Assembly (NCBI GenBank): GCA_041871065.1
Contig: CP168942.1
Coordinates: 1,520,501 to 1,584,500 of the forward strand
Direction: 5' to 3'
DNA from: Weissella confusa
Lineage (GTDB): Bacteria > Bacillota > Bacilli > Lactobacillales > Lactobacillaceae
Length of the DNA stretch: 64,000 nt
A program made the position numbers and the translations under genes. Positions 49,645 to 58,855 of the stretch are shown here, piece after piece (positions within the stretch are counted from its first letter, which is position 1; the number at the start of each line of letters is the position of its first letter). The notes under the pieces are model-generated. The model had not been told where the DNA came from. It did no database searches and saw only the letters and a list, made by a program, of their open reading frames with translations.

Positions 49645-52065
49645 CTAAATAAAGTTCACTGGGTCGCGATCAATCGTTAAGGTGACACCTTGTTTTTGTA
49701 GTCGTTGTCCGGCTGAAACAAGTTCCGTTAACGCTTCTTCTAACCCATCGTCATGCTTAAACTTAATCACCATACGGTAGTAGTACTTATTCTTCAAACG
49801 TGCGATTGCACCGGTCGAAGGGCCAAGCAAAACTGAGTCAGATGCCAAGTGGCGCTTGAGCCAGTTCGCTGTCTGATAGGCAACCTTGGCTGCCTCATCT
49901 TGACGTTCATGGGCAATCTTAATTTGCACCGTGTAGAAGTATGGTGCGTACTGCCAAGTATGACGTAGATTCATTTCTTGTTTGTAGAATGACTCATAGT
50001 CCTGCGTCTTGGCCAACTGAATGGCATAGTGATCAGGGTTAAAGGTTTGGATAACCACTTCACCTTCCTTATCAGCACGTCCTGCACGACCAGCCACTTG
50101 GGTAAGCAGTTGGAAAGTACGTTCAGAAGCACGATAATCCGGCAAACCAAGCGTGGTATCAGCGTTTAGCACACCGACCAATGTGACATCTGGAAAATCC
50201 AGACCCTTGGCAATCATTTGCGTTCCCAACAGGATATCCGCCTTTTTCTCACCAAAATCATTCAACATCTTATCGGTCGCACCCTTACGACGCGTGGTAT
50301 CAACGTCCATACGGATGATGCGCGCGTCAGGCATAATACGTTGCAATTCTTCTTCAACCTTTTGCGTACCCGTACCATAAGGACGGATACGATCAGAACC
50401 GCAGTTGGCACAAGTTGTTGGGATTGGTTCGCTGTAACCACAGTAGTGGCATTCCAAACGACCCGTGTCCTTGTGCACCGTCAAAGCCAAATCACAGTTC
50501 ACACAACGTGGCGTATAACCACAGTTGCGACACATCATGAAGTTTGCATAGCCACGTCGATTCAACATCAGGACACTTTGTTCTTGTTTGTCCATGCGGT
50601 CGCGGAGTTTCGTTAATAATTGTGGTGAGAAAATATCATCCCCACCAGCCTTCATCGCTTCACGCATGTCCACAACGTCCGCCTTTGGCAACGGATTGTG
50701 CAACGCACGCTCCGTCAACGTTAGCAATGTATATACACCACGTTGGGCACGCGCACGACTTTCCAACGATGGTGTTGCTGACCCCAGTACAACCGTTGCA
50801 TTGTGATACTCGGCACGCCAAAGCGCGACATCGCGAGCGTGATAACGTGGATTTTCTTCTTGCTTATAGGTTGCTTCGTGCTCCTCATCGATTACGATAA
50901 GACCAATATTTTCCAACGGTGCAAAAATCGCTGAACGTGCTCCCACAACCACTTGCACTTCATGACGTTCAACACGACGCCACTCATCATAACGTTCGCC
51001 ATCTGACAAACCTGAGTGCATCACCGCCACATTGTCGCCAAAACGTCCCTTCACACGGCGTACCATTTGTGGCGTCAACGTAATTTCCGGCACCAACATC
51101 AAGGCTGTCTTACCATTGGCCAACGTGTGGGCAATGCTTTGCAAGTACACCTCGGTTTTTCCTGAACCGGTAATACCTTCTAGCAAAAAGGTGTGATTCT
51201 CGGCTTTATTCAAGCTAGCCGTAATGGCATCGTAAGCAACTTCTTGCTCTGGGTTTAACGTCAAAGCTTCCGTTGCAGCTACCGGGCTACTCAAACGTGG
51301 CAATCGATATTCTTCAATTTCGGCACGCGTAATCCAGCCCTGTTCCTCAGCTTTTTTAATCGTTGGATAGTCAAGATGTTGTTCATCAATAACAGTCTTG
51401 ATTGGCATAAAGTCCCGTGGAGCCGTCATCAAAAAGGTCAACAAGCGCGCTTGCTTAACCGCCGTCTTACGTAACTGACGACGCTCATTATCATAAAAGT
51501 CAGCGTCTTGGGTCGGCTTCATCGCCAAGACTGTTTTCGCCGTGGCACGATTATCCACGACATAGCCAACCTGTAGAACACCCTGTCGTTGCAAACGTTG
51601 CAACTTTGGCAATAGCGCTGGCTCAATTTCATGTTCGTCAAACGGAATTTCAGAACGATCCGCAAATAGCAACGCAACGGCTGCATCATCCGCAATCGCA
51701 TCTGAGTCAACCAGTTGTAACGTCTTTGAATACTTAGCGCGCATCACGTTAGGTAGCATCGTTTGCAACACGCTAATCCGGAATGAAAAATTCGTTTCGG
51801 CCAACCAGCCACCTAGTTGCAACAATTCATCATTCAAAACTGGGGTTAGCTCTACAACGCTATCAATTTCCTTCAACTTGTCAGCATCTTCAGCCTCGTT
51901 GAGGATGCCAACGACGAACCCCTGAATCAAGCGATTTCCACGGCCAAATGGTACAACAACCCGCATACCATCAACGACAACATCTGCTAACTCAGCCGGA
52001 ATACGATAGGTATATGGCTGGTTTGTTTGCATTGCCGGTACATCGACAATCACTTGTGCATACAT
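49645..52065 (-). CDS. priA: Primosomal replication restart helicase PriA
   Basis: 806 aa from ATG at 52065 (MYAQVIVDVPAM) with GAAAGG upstream. N-terminal 3'-OH-binding domain, helicase motif I GITGSGKTEVYLQ near 298, DEEHEATYKQEENPRYHARDVA near 389, zinc-binding cluster CRNCGYTPRCVNC...CHYC...CANC (about 517-560). Restarts replication at repaired forks. First gene of the priA-fmt-rsmB-stp-stk-rsgA-rpe-thiN run. Confidence 0.97.
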   Translation of the reverse strand: MYAQVIVDVPAMQTNQPYTYRIPAELADVVVDGMRVVVPFGRGNRLIQGFVVGILNEAEDADKLKEIDSVVELTPVLNDELLQLGGWLAETNFSFRISVLQTMLPNVMRAKYSKTLQLVDSDAIADDAAVALLFADRSEIPFDEHEIEPALLPKLQRLQRQGVLQVGYVVDNRATAKTVLAMKPTQDADFYDNERRQLRKTAVKQARLLTFLMTAPRDFMPIKTVIDEQHLDYPTIKKAEEQGWITRAEIEEYRLPRLSSPVAATEALTLNPEQEVAYDAITASLNKAENHTFLLEGITGSGKTEVYLQSIAHTLANGKTALMLVPEITLTPQMVRRVKGRFGDNVAVMHSGLSDGERYDEWRRVERHEVQVVVGARSAIFAPLENIGLIVIDEEHEATYKQEENPRYHARDVALWRAEYHNATVVLGSATPSLESRARAQRGVYTLLTLTERALHNPLPKADVVDMREAMKAGGDDIFSPQLLTKLRDRMDKQEQSVLMLNRRGYANFMMCRNCGYTPRCVNCDLALTVHKDTGRLECHYCGYSEPIPTTCANCGSDRIRPYGTGTQKVEEELQRIMPDARIIRMDVDTTRRKGATDKMLNDFGEKKADILLGTQMIAKGLDFPDVTLVGVLNADTTLGLPDYRASERTFQLLTQVAGRAGRADKEGEVVIQTFNPDHYAIQLAKTQDYESFYKQEMNLRHTWQYAPYFYTVQIKIAHERQDEAAKVAYQTANWLKRHLASDSVLLGPSTGAIARLKNKYYYRMVIKFKHDDGLEEALTELVSAGQRLQKQGVTLTIDRDPVNFI

Positions 52066-52195
52066 GTAATATTTTCCTTTCATCTGGTCTCTATATTCAA
52101 TAAGTCTAAAATTTGCTCACTCTATTTTACCAAACTTAGGCAAATCCCCCTAATGACGCCCGATACGCTTTATATTTCCTTTGGTTTTACACCAA

Positions 52196-52228
52196 CAAAA
52201 AAGGTCAAGGTATTGTCACCTTGACCAA
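52196..52228 (-). terminator. Terminator of the Mga-like regulator gene
   Basis: Perfect 9-bp stem GGTCAAGGT/ACCTTGACC with a 6-nt loop and TTTTTTG on the minus strand. Confidence 0.88.
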
Positions 52229-52237
52229 TTTTCAATT

Positions 52238-53728
52238 TTATTCGCGTTGATTTTTAAATCTTGTCATCGTTAGTTTCACCGCTTCATGCATGAACACATC
52301 TAATTCGGCAAACGATGGTGGCATTTGCCAAATAAATAAACGTTTGTTCGGTGCAAGCGGCATTAAATGGTCGGCCAATACAGCGTCGGCAATCGTTGGA
52401 TCATCAATATAATCAATGTTCAACTCGTATCGACGGCGTAGCAATGACTCAATCTCTTGTTGTAATCCCGGATTATCAAATTCAAGCATAATCGTCATCT
52501 TTGGAATCATCACATCACGACTGATAGCGTGCAAAAAGACGTTATAGAACATCGCAAATAAACGTGAACGTATCTCGTGACTTTCAACCCCAAAATGTTC
52601 CCGGATGCCATCAAATACTTGTTCCGTAAAAAGCTCATACTCCGGTAGCAGGGAATGTCGTGGCATCTGATCGTCATGCCCGCGATAATCAATCTTGTAT
52701 AAGAAATAAACCGCAATCATTGCTCGGTCAAGATTAGTCTTAATATCATCCTCGGTGTCCGCCGGCATCAACGTTCTAAACTGACGCAAGTACTGTTGCT
52801 TAATGATGTCGATAATGCCGTTGTAGAAACGGAAATAGTGACGGTCCGCATTCGCCACCGAACTCGCCTGCAAAAAGCCATTACTAATCAACGCCGTCAT
52901 GCCATATCGGATTTCACGATTTAGATGTCCCGGTGTAATGTTAGTAAACCCTTCCGCCATTTGCTTTACTTTGTCATACACCGCTGCCATTTGTGGATTA
53001 AAATCGGGCGTATCAACTAGGACATCAAAGTCATTGTCGCGGGGGATGAAACAGGCAACGCCCATACGTGCGACCCAAACCGCAACGGTAATCGCCATAA
53101 TGTATTTGCGCCGGACTGGGAGCTTTTTATTTTGTGAAAACTCATAGTAACCAATAATTCGTTGGACGCATTGCATGGTTTCTTCGTCGAAATAATTTCC
53201 CAAATCATCGACTGTATCCGTCGCACCGAAAATTAATCGCTCATACATGATGCGCAACACGGTCTCATTTCCTTCAAGCCGATTCGCTGAATTTAGACGA
53301 ACCCCACTCGCACCCAGACGTTTATTTAATTCGTGCTTGTCTTCGTTCAAATGATTTAAATTCGCACCTGTCTTTTTCGCAATCTCATTTAACGAAAACG
53401 GCCGATCCTTTAACGTCGCAATCAATAGTTGAAAAGCATGTGACTCTAGCGTGTACTTACGCTCCATTCTGACCAAACTCACGCTGTAGCCGGGCAACCA
53501 ATGAATGATGCGTGTATCGGCATCGTACACCAGTTGGATGTGACGAGGAATATGGTTTTCTTTTTCATCCGCGATCAGTTCCGTTACTAACGTTTCGGTC
53601 ATGTACTTTGACCAGCCAAAATGGGTCTCAATTTCTGCTAACGTCATAAAACTGCCACTGCTTTGGTATAAAAAGCGGAACAGTTGCAACTTCTTATATT
53701 CGCGTTTCCCTAATAACCATTCCATCAC
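52238..53728 (-). CDS. Mga-like transcriptional regulator
   Basis: 496 aa. The N-terminal part has two helix-turn-helix regions of the Mga/HTH_Mga type (FMTLAEIETHFGWSKYMTETLVTELI near 27-52, and FSLNEIAKKTGANLNHLNEDKHELNKRL near 111-138), then PRD-like helical domains and a C-terminal EIIB-like region. Mga family proteins activate surface-protein genes in streptococci. It lies downstream of the WxL cluster, on the same strand but with its own terminator, and is the obvious candidate regulator of that cluster. Confidence 0.82.
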   Translation of the reverse strand: MMEWLLGKREYKKLQLFRFLYQSSGSFMTLAEIETHFGWSKYMTETLVTELIADEKENHIPRHIQLVYDADTRIIHWLPGYSVSLVRMERKYTLESHAFQLLIATLKDRPFSLNEIAKKTGANLNHLNEDKHELNKRLGASGVRLNSANRLEGNETVLRIMYERLIFGATDTVDDLGNYFDEETMQCVQRIIGYYEFSQNKKLPVRRKYIMAITVAVWVARMGVACFIPRDNDFDVLVDTPDFNPQMAAVYDKVKQMAEGFTNITPGHLNREIRYGMTALISNGFLQASSVANADRHYFRFYNGIIDIIKQQYLRQFRTLMPADTEDDIKTNLDRAMIAVYFLYKIDYRGHDDQMPRHSLLPEYELFTEQVFDGIREHFGVESHEIRSRLFAMFYNVFLHAISRDVMIPKMTIMLEFDNPGLQQEIESLLRRRYELNIDYIDDPTIADAVLADHLMPLAPNKRLFIWQMPPSFAELDVFMHEAVKLTMTRFKNQRE

Positions 53729-53802
53729 GAAACTCCCCTACTTGCGCTAATTTACTTGAAATAGTAGCACAAGGCGTCATGTAACCTCGTGAAGAAAGAT
53801 TG

Positions 53803-53838
53803 AAAAAAAGACCTGATTCAGTAATATCAGGTCTTTTG
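53803..53838 (-). terminator. Terminator after the intact small WxL gene
   Basis: Perfect stem AGACCTGAT/ATCAGGTCT with an 8-nt loop, followed by TTTTTTT on the minus strand. Confidence 0.88.
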
Positions 53839-53856
53839 TACTATTCATATTTGTGT

Positions 53857-54582
53857 TTAAGCTTCTGGCGCGTTGCTCAACGTCCAAGTCAAAGTTGTTG
53901 TGTACGTGTCAGCCAAAGCAGCGTTGGCTGGAACTGTCAAAGATACACCATCGTCAGTGTGGTTCGTTGTGTCAGCCGTTCCTTGGAATGAAGCGAAGTA
54001 GTTACCAGGCATCGTCCCTTGCTTAGCATCCATAACTGTGCTGTTCTTATCAGACAACGTGTTCGCTTGGTGCGTAATCGTTGAAACATCCCCATTTGCC
54101 AATTCGGTAACAGCTGGGTCAGCCAACTTCAATTGAGCCCCCTTCAAAGTTGAACCCTTAGTTCCGATGAAATCGCTGTCTTGCTTAACTGACAAGTTCC
54201 AACCAGTTTGGACGGCACGCTTGTCTGAAACTTCAGTATAAGCTGGAATAAACTTGCCGTTCTTAGTTGCCAATTGCTTAGCAGCGTATGATTCTTGCTT
54301 TGAGCTGATCGTGTGTGAATCAAAGTCAAAGTCCGTTGCCCAAACCAACTTCAACAAAGCCTTTGAATCGTTTCCGTTGTTACCTGGTTGGTCAGGCGTG
54401 TCTGGGTTTTCTGGGTCAGTACCAGGCGTTACTGGCTTGTCTGGGTTTTCCTTAGGTGCTTGGAAGGCAACCTTGGCATCAGTCTTCGCCGTGTTGTCCG
54501 TGTAAGTTGCTGCAAATCCAGTTGATGATACCATCAACGTTCCCAAAATTGCCGTCGTTGCCAAAAATACAGTCTTCTTCAT
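53857..54582 (-). CDS. Small WxL-domain surface protein (intact copy)
   Basis: 241 aa from ATG at 54582 (MKKTVFLATTAIL) with AGAGGGA upstream. Signal peptide (about 1-24, cleavage near GFAA-TYT). A Pro/Asp-rich spacer (NPDKPVTPGTDPENPDTPDQPG) leads to the WxL domain: first motif KLVWATDFDFDSHTIS near 102, second motif TLTWTLSNAP at the C-terminus. WxL proteins bind peptidoglycan non-covalently. Third gene of module A, after the DUF916 and lectin-like WxL genes. Confidence 0.92.
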   Translation of the reverse strand: MKKTVFLATTAILGTLMVSSTGFAATYTDNTAKTDAKVAFQAPKENPDKPVTPGTDPENPDTPDQPGNNGNDSKALLKLVWATDFDFDSHTISSKQESYAAKQLATKNGKFIPAYTEVSDKRAVQTGWNLSVKQDSDFIGTKGSTLKGAQLKLADPAVTELANGDVSTITHQANTLSDKNSTVMDAKQGTMPGNYFASFQGTADTTNHTDDGVSLTVPANAALADTYTTTLTWTLSNAPEA

Positions 54583-54631
54583 GATAGTTTCCCTCTTTCC
54601 GTATATATCAAAAATCCCAAAATTTTTCTCA

Positions 54632-54662
54632 TTACCATGTCTTGTTTGGCGGGGCATGGTAA
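54632..54662 (-). promoter_or_regulatory. Intergenic hairpin in WxL module A
   Basis: TTACCATG/CATGGTAA, an 8-bp stem with a loop containing CCCCGCC, in the gap between the large and small WxL genes. A related hairpin (CCATGCCCC core) is at the same position in module B. No U-run, so an mRNA processing, stability or attenuation signal rather than a full terminator. Confidence 0.5.
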
Positions 54663-54685
54663 CCCACTTTTACCCAATTTGTCAT

Positions 54686-56710
54686 TTATGCTGGTACCGT
54701 TCCTAGTGTCCAAGTAATTGTGCCGTGATAATCTTTTCCCGCTTGGGCTTGTTGCGCTGGCTTCGTAAATCGCAGCCCAACCATGCCCGGGTTAGCGTCA
54801 TTAATCGTTGTTTCCGTAATGCCGTCGGTCGATTCGTTTGACTGATTGGCAATTTCTGTTTCGCCATCGCTGTTAATCGTGAATTGTCCGCCTGCGAGCT
54901 CCAAGGTTGGCTTGCCGACCATGAAGTCTTGATCCAACTTGGCTGTTAGTCGCCAATTGCGGTTGGCCATGGTCGCATCTGTATGGGCAACATATAGGCT
55001 GCCGTGCACGCTTTTGGCATACTTTGTGGCGTTTCCTTGGTAGTACTTATCGCCCACTGTAATCGTGCCAAAGTCCATCTCGTCTGGCGCAAATACTTTG
55101 AACATGCCCTTGTAAGTGACTGTTTTGTCCAACGTTTCAGTGGCGTTTTGATCAATGGCGTCCCAATGGAACGTTGTCACATCTGGTGTATATCCTTTAA
55201 CTTCCGGCGTCTTCACGTCTTGCCAAGAGGCCGGCGTTTCCAACTTCACTTGGCCTGTGTATTTATCAGTTGTCCGTATGAGTTGAATGGTTTGCACGTT
55301 ATCTTTTTGTAACTGTGTAGCTGGCAATCCTTGATAGTGAACCGTGCGCTTGTACGTTACTTGTTCGTCACTTGTATCGTGGGCCACATGAATGATGACC
55401 GGTTGGTTCGTCACATTATTTTGATCATCTGCCGTAACGGTCCCAACGTTATTTTCCAAGTGGACGATGTGCGTGTTCACTGGTACTAGGTTCTTCAAAT
55501 CTGTGATCGCGTAGTTGAAATCTTGCCCAATCACTACCGGCATCGTCGCATCGGCTAGCTTGTTGTTAGGGTCGGTATCATCGACCAGTTGGACAGGTAA
55601 CTTACCCGATACCGCATCATAACGAACTGTGATGACATTTTTTGAAGCATCTTCAGTTGTTGTGATGGTGCGGTCGGCAGCTGTGCCAGCTAGTGTGGCG
55701 TGGGGGATGCTTGGTGCAATCCAATTTTCTTCACCGCTTCCAGATACCGAAATCTTTGCACCAATGATGCTGTCGATTTGCGCATCGTCGGCAAGTCGGT
55801 TACCATCTTTGTCGACAAAATGTACTGTCGTCGTCGTTGTGTCATACGTTCCTTTGATGTCGTTTAGGCTAAGATAACTTTTGTCATAGTAACCATTTCC
55901 TTGAACTGATGTTAACAAGCCGATGTAGATACGAGATACCGTCTTTGGAATATCGGTCGTCGCTGTTAGACCATCGCTGCCCGTGTAAGTAACCTGGCGT
56001 GTCGTTGCGTCATAATTAACGTCGTATTGTTGATCAATTGGCTTTGCTGACCAGTTACTCGTCGTAAATTTTGTCTGCTTGGCTTGATTTTTAACCCCCG
56101 CAATCGTCGTTCGCACGAAATTGTAGTGATCCATCTTATTGATTCCCCAACCCCAGTTAACTGGCCCATAGTATGTTTCACCAAAGGCTTGTGTCCCAAA
56201 CGTTGTCTGCCATGCCACGTCTTTGGTGGCATATCCAGCATTTGATTTCACACCGCCGGTTTGTACACTTGATAGCTTCTCGGCACTAGCGGTGGACAAG
56301 GCAACTCCCAAAAAGTCACTTGTATACAAGTAATTGTTTTTTGAGGTGATGTAGCCGTGCGTTTTCAACGAAAAGTCGCGGTCTGTGCGCAATGGTCGTT
56401 CAAATGCTGCCGATGAAAATCCGTAAGCACCACCATCTGCTTCACCATTCAACATTTGCCAGTCGCCAACTCCTTTGCGGAAAGTCGGCGTTGGAAAAGA
56501 TGCCGAGTGCGTTGGCGTCGTTCTGACAACCGAGTGCTTATCATCAAACGTCTTTGCATCAGGCGAAACGTTTTTAGCGGGGATGTGATCACCCGGTTGT
56601 AAGGTCGTATCATCCGCGAATGCCATTTCAACCGACATACTCAACAATGCTGCAACACCAATCAACACAATCAGTGGTTTTATTAAGTTATTAGTTTTGA
56701 TTACCCTCAT
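54686..56710 (-). CDS. Large WxL surface protein with L-type lectin-like domain (module A)
   Basis: 674 aa, start ATG at 56710 behind GAGG, overlapping the upstream gene by 20 bp. Signal peptide (about 1-32, ending VEMAFA-DDTT). An L-type lectin-like domain (about 60-285) with FDxKxxYDVNYDATTRQVTY-type strands and the closing SLNDIKGTY; then MucBP-like beta domains (TTTVHFVDKDGNRL, VTYKRTVHYQG); C-terminal WxL domain with DEMDFGTITVG and the final TITWTLGTV. Probably binds glycans while held to the wall by the WxL domain. Confidence 0.88.
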   Translation of the reverse strand: MRVIKTNNLIKPLIVLIGVAALLSMSVEMAFADDTTLQPGDHIPAKNVSPDAKTFDDKHSVVRTTPTHSASFPTPTFRKGVGDWQMLNGEADGGAYGFSSAAFERPLRTDRDFSLKTHGYITSKNNYLYTSDFLGVALSTASAEKLSSVQTGGVKSNAGYATKDVAWQTTFGTQAFGETYYGPVNWGWGINKMDHYNFVRTTIAGVKNQAKQTKFTTSNWSAKPIDQQYDVNYDATTRQVTYTGSDGLTATTDIPKTVSRIYIGLLTSVQGNGYYDKSYLSLNDIKGTYDTTTTTVHFVDKDGNRLADDAQIDSIIGAKISVSGSGEENWIAPSIPHATLAGTAADRTITTTEDASKNVITVRYDAVSGKLPVQLVDDTDPNNKLADATMPVVIGQDFNYAITDLKNLVPVNTHIVHLENNVGTVTADDQNNVTNQPVIIHVAHDTSDEQVTYKRTVHYQGLPATQLQKDNVQTIQLIRTTDKYTGQVKLETPASWQDVKTPEVKGYTPDVTTFHWDAIDQNATETLDKTVTYKGMFKVFAPDEMDFGTITVGDKYYQGNATKYAKSVHGSLYVAHTDATMANRNWRLTAKLDQDFMVGKPTLELAGGQFTINSDGETEIANQSNESTDGITETTINDANPGMVGLRFTKPAQQAQAGKDYHGTITWTLGTVPA

Positions 56711-57761
56711 TGTTGGTTACCTCACTAACGCTCATTTGCAATCGACGCAACTCCGCTGTGCGCTTACGATCGCGTCGTACTAAGAAGATGATTAGCAAAA
56801 TCAAGAGAATGACTGCCAAAATCATCAAAGCGATTTGCCACCATACCCAGTGGCTGATTGTGACATTGCGTTGGTTCATTGTGCGGGCTTGATTAGCTGC
56901 AACGACAAACGTTTGCTTGAAATGCCAGTGACCTTGCTTGGCCGTTAAGTCGATGTCAGCCACGTACTTGCCCGGCTGCAACTTTTGCCCATCCGTCATC
57001 ATCATCGTGTAATCGAAGTGGCTGTTTGGTGCGACCTTCTGATCCTTTTTATCTTCAGATAGAACTTGCTTGTGATCCTTAGCCGTGTAGACCACCGCAT
57101 GTGACTTCATGTCAGTGATGAATGCCGGTTGATCGTTTTGCAAGCGGGCTAGGATGGCCGTGCGATAGTTCACCGTTGCTGGACGAACTTGGTGCATACG
57201 CAAGTTTGGTGTGACCGCATCATCTGATTCGTGTAGCACAACCCCCATGTCGTAGGCGTAACGGTTGCGAATTTGAACCCCAGTATTTTGTGTCTTACCG
57301 GCTTCAGGGTCGGTCACAAACGAGATACCACCCACTGCGATACCGTTAAATCGTTGACTTTGTACCAACAACTTGGCGCTGACTTTGATGGTACCGTGTG
57401 CTGGAATTGTCACACTCTTTGGTACCGTAATCATGCTGCCGACGTTGGCAGTCATTGATTCGTCTACTTTGATCTTGTTCTTACCATATTCGATGACCCC
57501 ATTATCATTGGTGGATGCCGGATTAGCACTCATGTGAACAAGCATTGGCTTATCACCGTCATTCATCAATGTCATCTCTAGGTTTTGTTCTTGTCCTGGT
57601 TCGACCTTCAAGTCGTAATATCCAGTCTTTGTATCAATTTGTGATGCTGGGAAAATTGGATCAACGCCGAGGGCACTATTATCAGCAAAGGCAGTTGTTG
57701 CAACTTGACTCATGCCGAATGTCAACGCAGTCGCTAATGCAATTTGTAGCTTTCTCTTCAT
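56691..57761 (-). CDS. DUF916/DUF3324 membrane protein (WxL partner, module A)
   Basis: 356 aa from ATG at 57761 (MKRKLQIALATALTFG). Signal peptide, then DUF916 (GVDPIFPASQIDTKTGYYDLKVEPGQ), DUF3324 (about 170-310, with FNGIAVGGISFVTDPEAG and RNRYAYDMGVVLHE), and a C-terminal transmembrane helix (about 318-342) with a basic tail. This is the WxL-interacting protein class that tethers WxL proteins at the membrane/wall interface. First gene of module A. Confidence 0.93.
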   Translation of the reverse strand: MKRKLQIALATALTFGMSQVATTAFADNSALGVDPIFPASQIDTKTGYYDLKVEPGQEQNLEMTLMNDGDKPMLVHMSANPASTNDNGVIEYGKNKIKVDESMTANVGSMITVPKSVTIPAHGTIKVSAKLLVQSQRFNGIAVGGISFVTDPEAGKTQNTGVQIRNRYAYDMGVVLHESDDAVTPNLRMHQVRPATVNYRTAILARLQNDQPAFITDMKSHAVVYTAKDHKQVLSEDKKDQKVAPNSHFDYTMMMTDGQKLQPGKYVADIDLTAKQGHWHFKQTFVVAANQARTMNQRNVTISHWVWWQIALMILAVILLILLIIFLVRRDRKRTAELRRLQMSVSEVTNNEGNQN

Positions 57762-57933
57762 GTCTCTTTCCTCCTCTTCCTTACACATAGAAGTTTAGCA
57801 AAGCCACCATCGTTCGGAATAACTACCTTAGAATGGAGTAGATACGGCGTGATACAAAGATTATTTTTTTGAGTATTTAAAAAACATTTACGAAAGTCGT
57901 TATGCGTTTTTCCGGTTTATCGGATTTAAAACA

Positions 57934-57972
57934 CAAAAAAACGACCAACCTCGCGGATTGTGAGATTAGTCG
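57934..57972 (-). terminator. Terminator between WxL modules
   Basis: A 12-bp minus-strand stem, ACGACTAATCTC/GAGGTTGGTCGT (two G-U), followed by TTTTTTTG. It ends module B, so module A must have its own promoter in 57789-57930. Confidence 0.78.
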
Positions 57973-58020
57973 TTTATTGTGTTAGGTTTGAAATATTGGT
58001 TTCACGTTCAACAGCTTATA

Positions 58021-58768
58021 TTACTTCGTTGGAGACGCGTTCAACGTCCAAGTCAAGTTCGTGCTGTAATCACCAACCAAAGCAGCGTTACCAGGCACTG
58101 ACAATTGGATACCTTGTGAGAATCCCTTATCGTCAAGCTTGTCTCCAAAGTTTACTGAGTAAGTACCATCCAAAGTACCGGCTGGTGCTTCCATGACCTT
58201 TTGTTCTGTCAAAAGATCATTATCTTTTGCAGTACCGGCAAGCGTGTTCATTGGCTTAACGTTAGTATCATAGTAGTTAAGTTGCTTAAGTTGAAGTGAG
58301 GCACCCTTCAAAGGCGTCGTTCCCTTCATAAATTGTTGATCTTCCTTAACGTGCAAAGACCAGCCGGCTGCCGTTCCACGTTGATCAGAAACTTGAGCGT
58401 ATGGTACGAATCCAGAGGCATCCTTTTCAGTTTCTTGACCACCCCAAACTTGGTTGCTAGAACTAATTTCGTGTGTTCCGAAATCAAGGTGTGGCGCCCA
58501 CAAAATGGCAAGTGCACCTGGGTGAGTGTTTCCACCTTCACCTGGTGTCTTGGGATTGTCAGGGTTTGATGGATCAGGGATGAAAGGCTTATCAGGGTTA
58601 GTTGATGCCTTAGTAAAGTGTACAACTGCAGGACTCGTAGCAGTTGAGTTACCGTTTGCGTCCATAATCTGCCGGTGCTGTTGGCGTGGTGGCATCAGCA
58701 AAAGCTGCTGATGAAGCAATCATACCACCCAAGATGGCGGCAGTTGCCAAAAATACAGTCTTCTTCAT
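58021..58768 (-). pseudogene. Small WxL-domain surface protein, frameshifted (module B)
   Basis: An intact signal peptide MKKTVFLATAAILGGM...SSAAFADATTPTAPAD begins at 58768 with AAGAGGT upstream, but the frame shifts at about 58664-58668 and stops a few codons later. The rest of the protein continues in the next frame (MDANGNSTATSPAVVHF... to the final NLTWTLNASPTK). Removing one T from GATTATGG restores TAPADMDANG. WxL motifs are intact in the second frame. The span is 748 bp, 3n+1, as expected for one inserted base. Sequencing error cannot be excluded. Confidence 0.85.
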
Positions 58769-58808
58769 GAGAACTATACCTCTTTCTTTAAAATAAAAAT
58801 TTAAAACT

Positions 58809-58833
58809 CCCCATGATTTTTTACGGGGCATGG
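58809..58833 (-). promoter_or_regulatory. Intergenic hairpin in WxL module B
   Basis: CCATG/CATGG (or CCCC/GGGG) stem in the gap between the large and small WxL genes. It shares the CCATGCCCCG core (minus strand) with the module A hairpin at 54632-54662. Confidence 0.45.
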
Positions 58834-58855
58834 ACCCCCATTTTGACGTCTTTTA

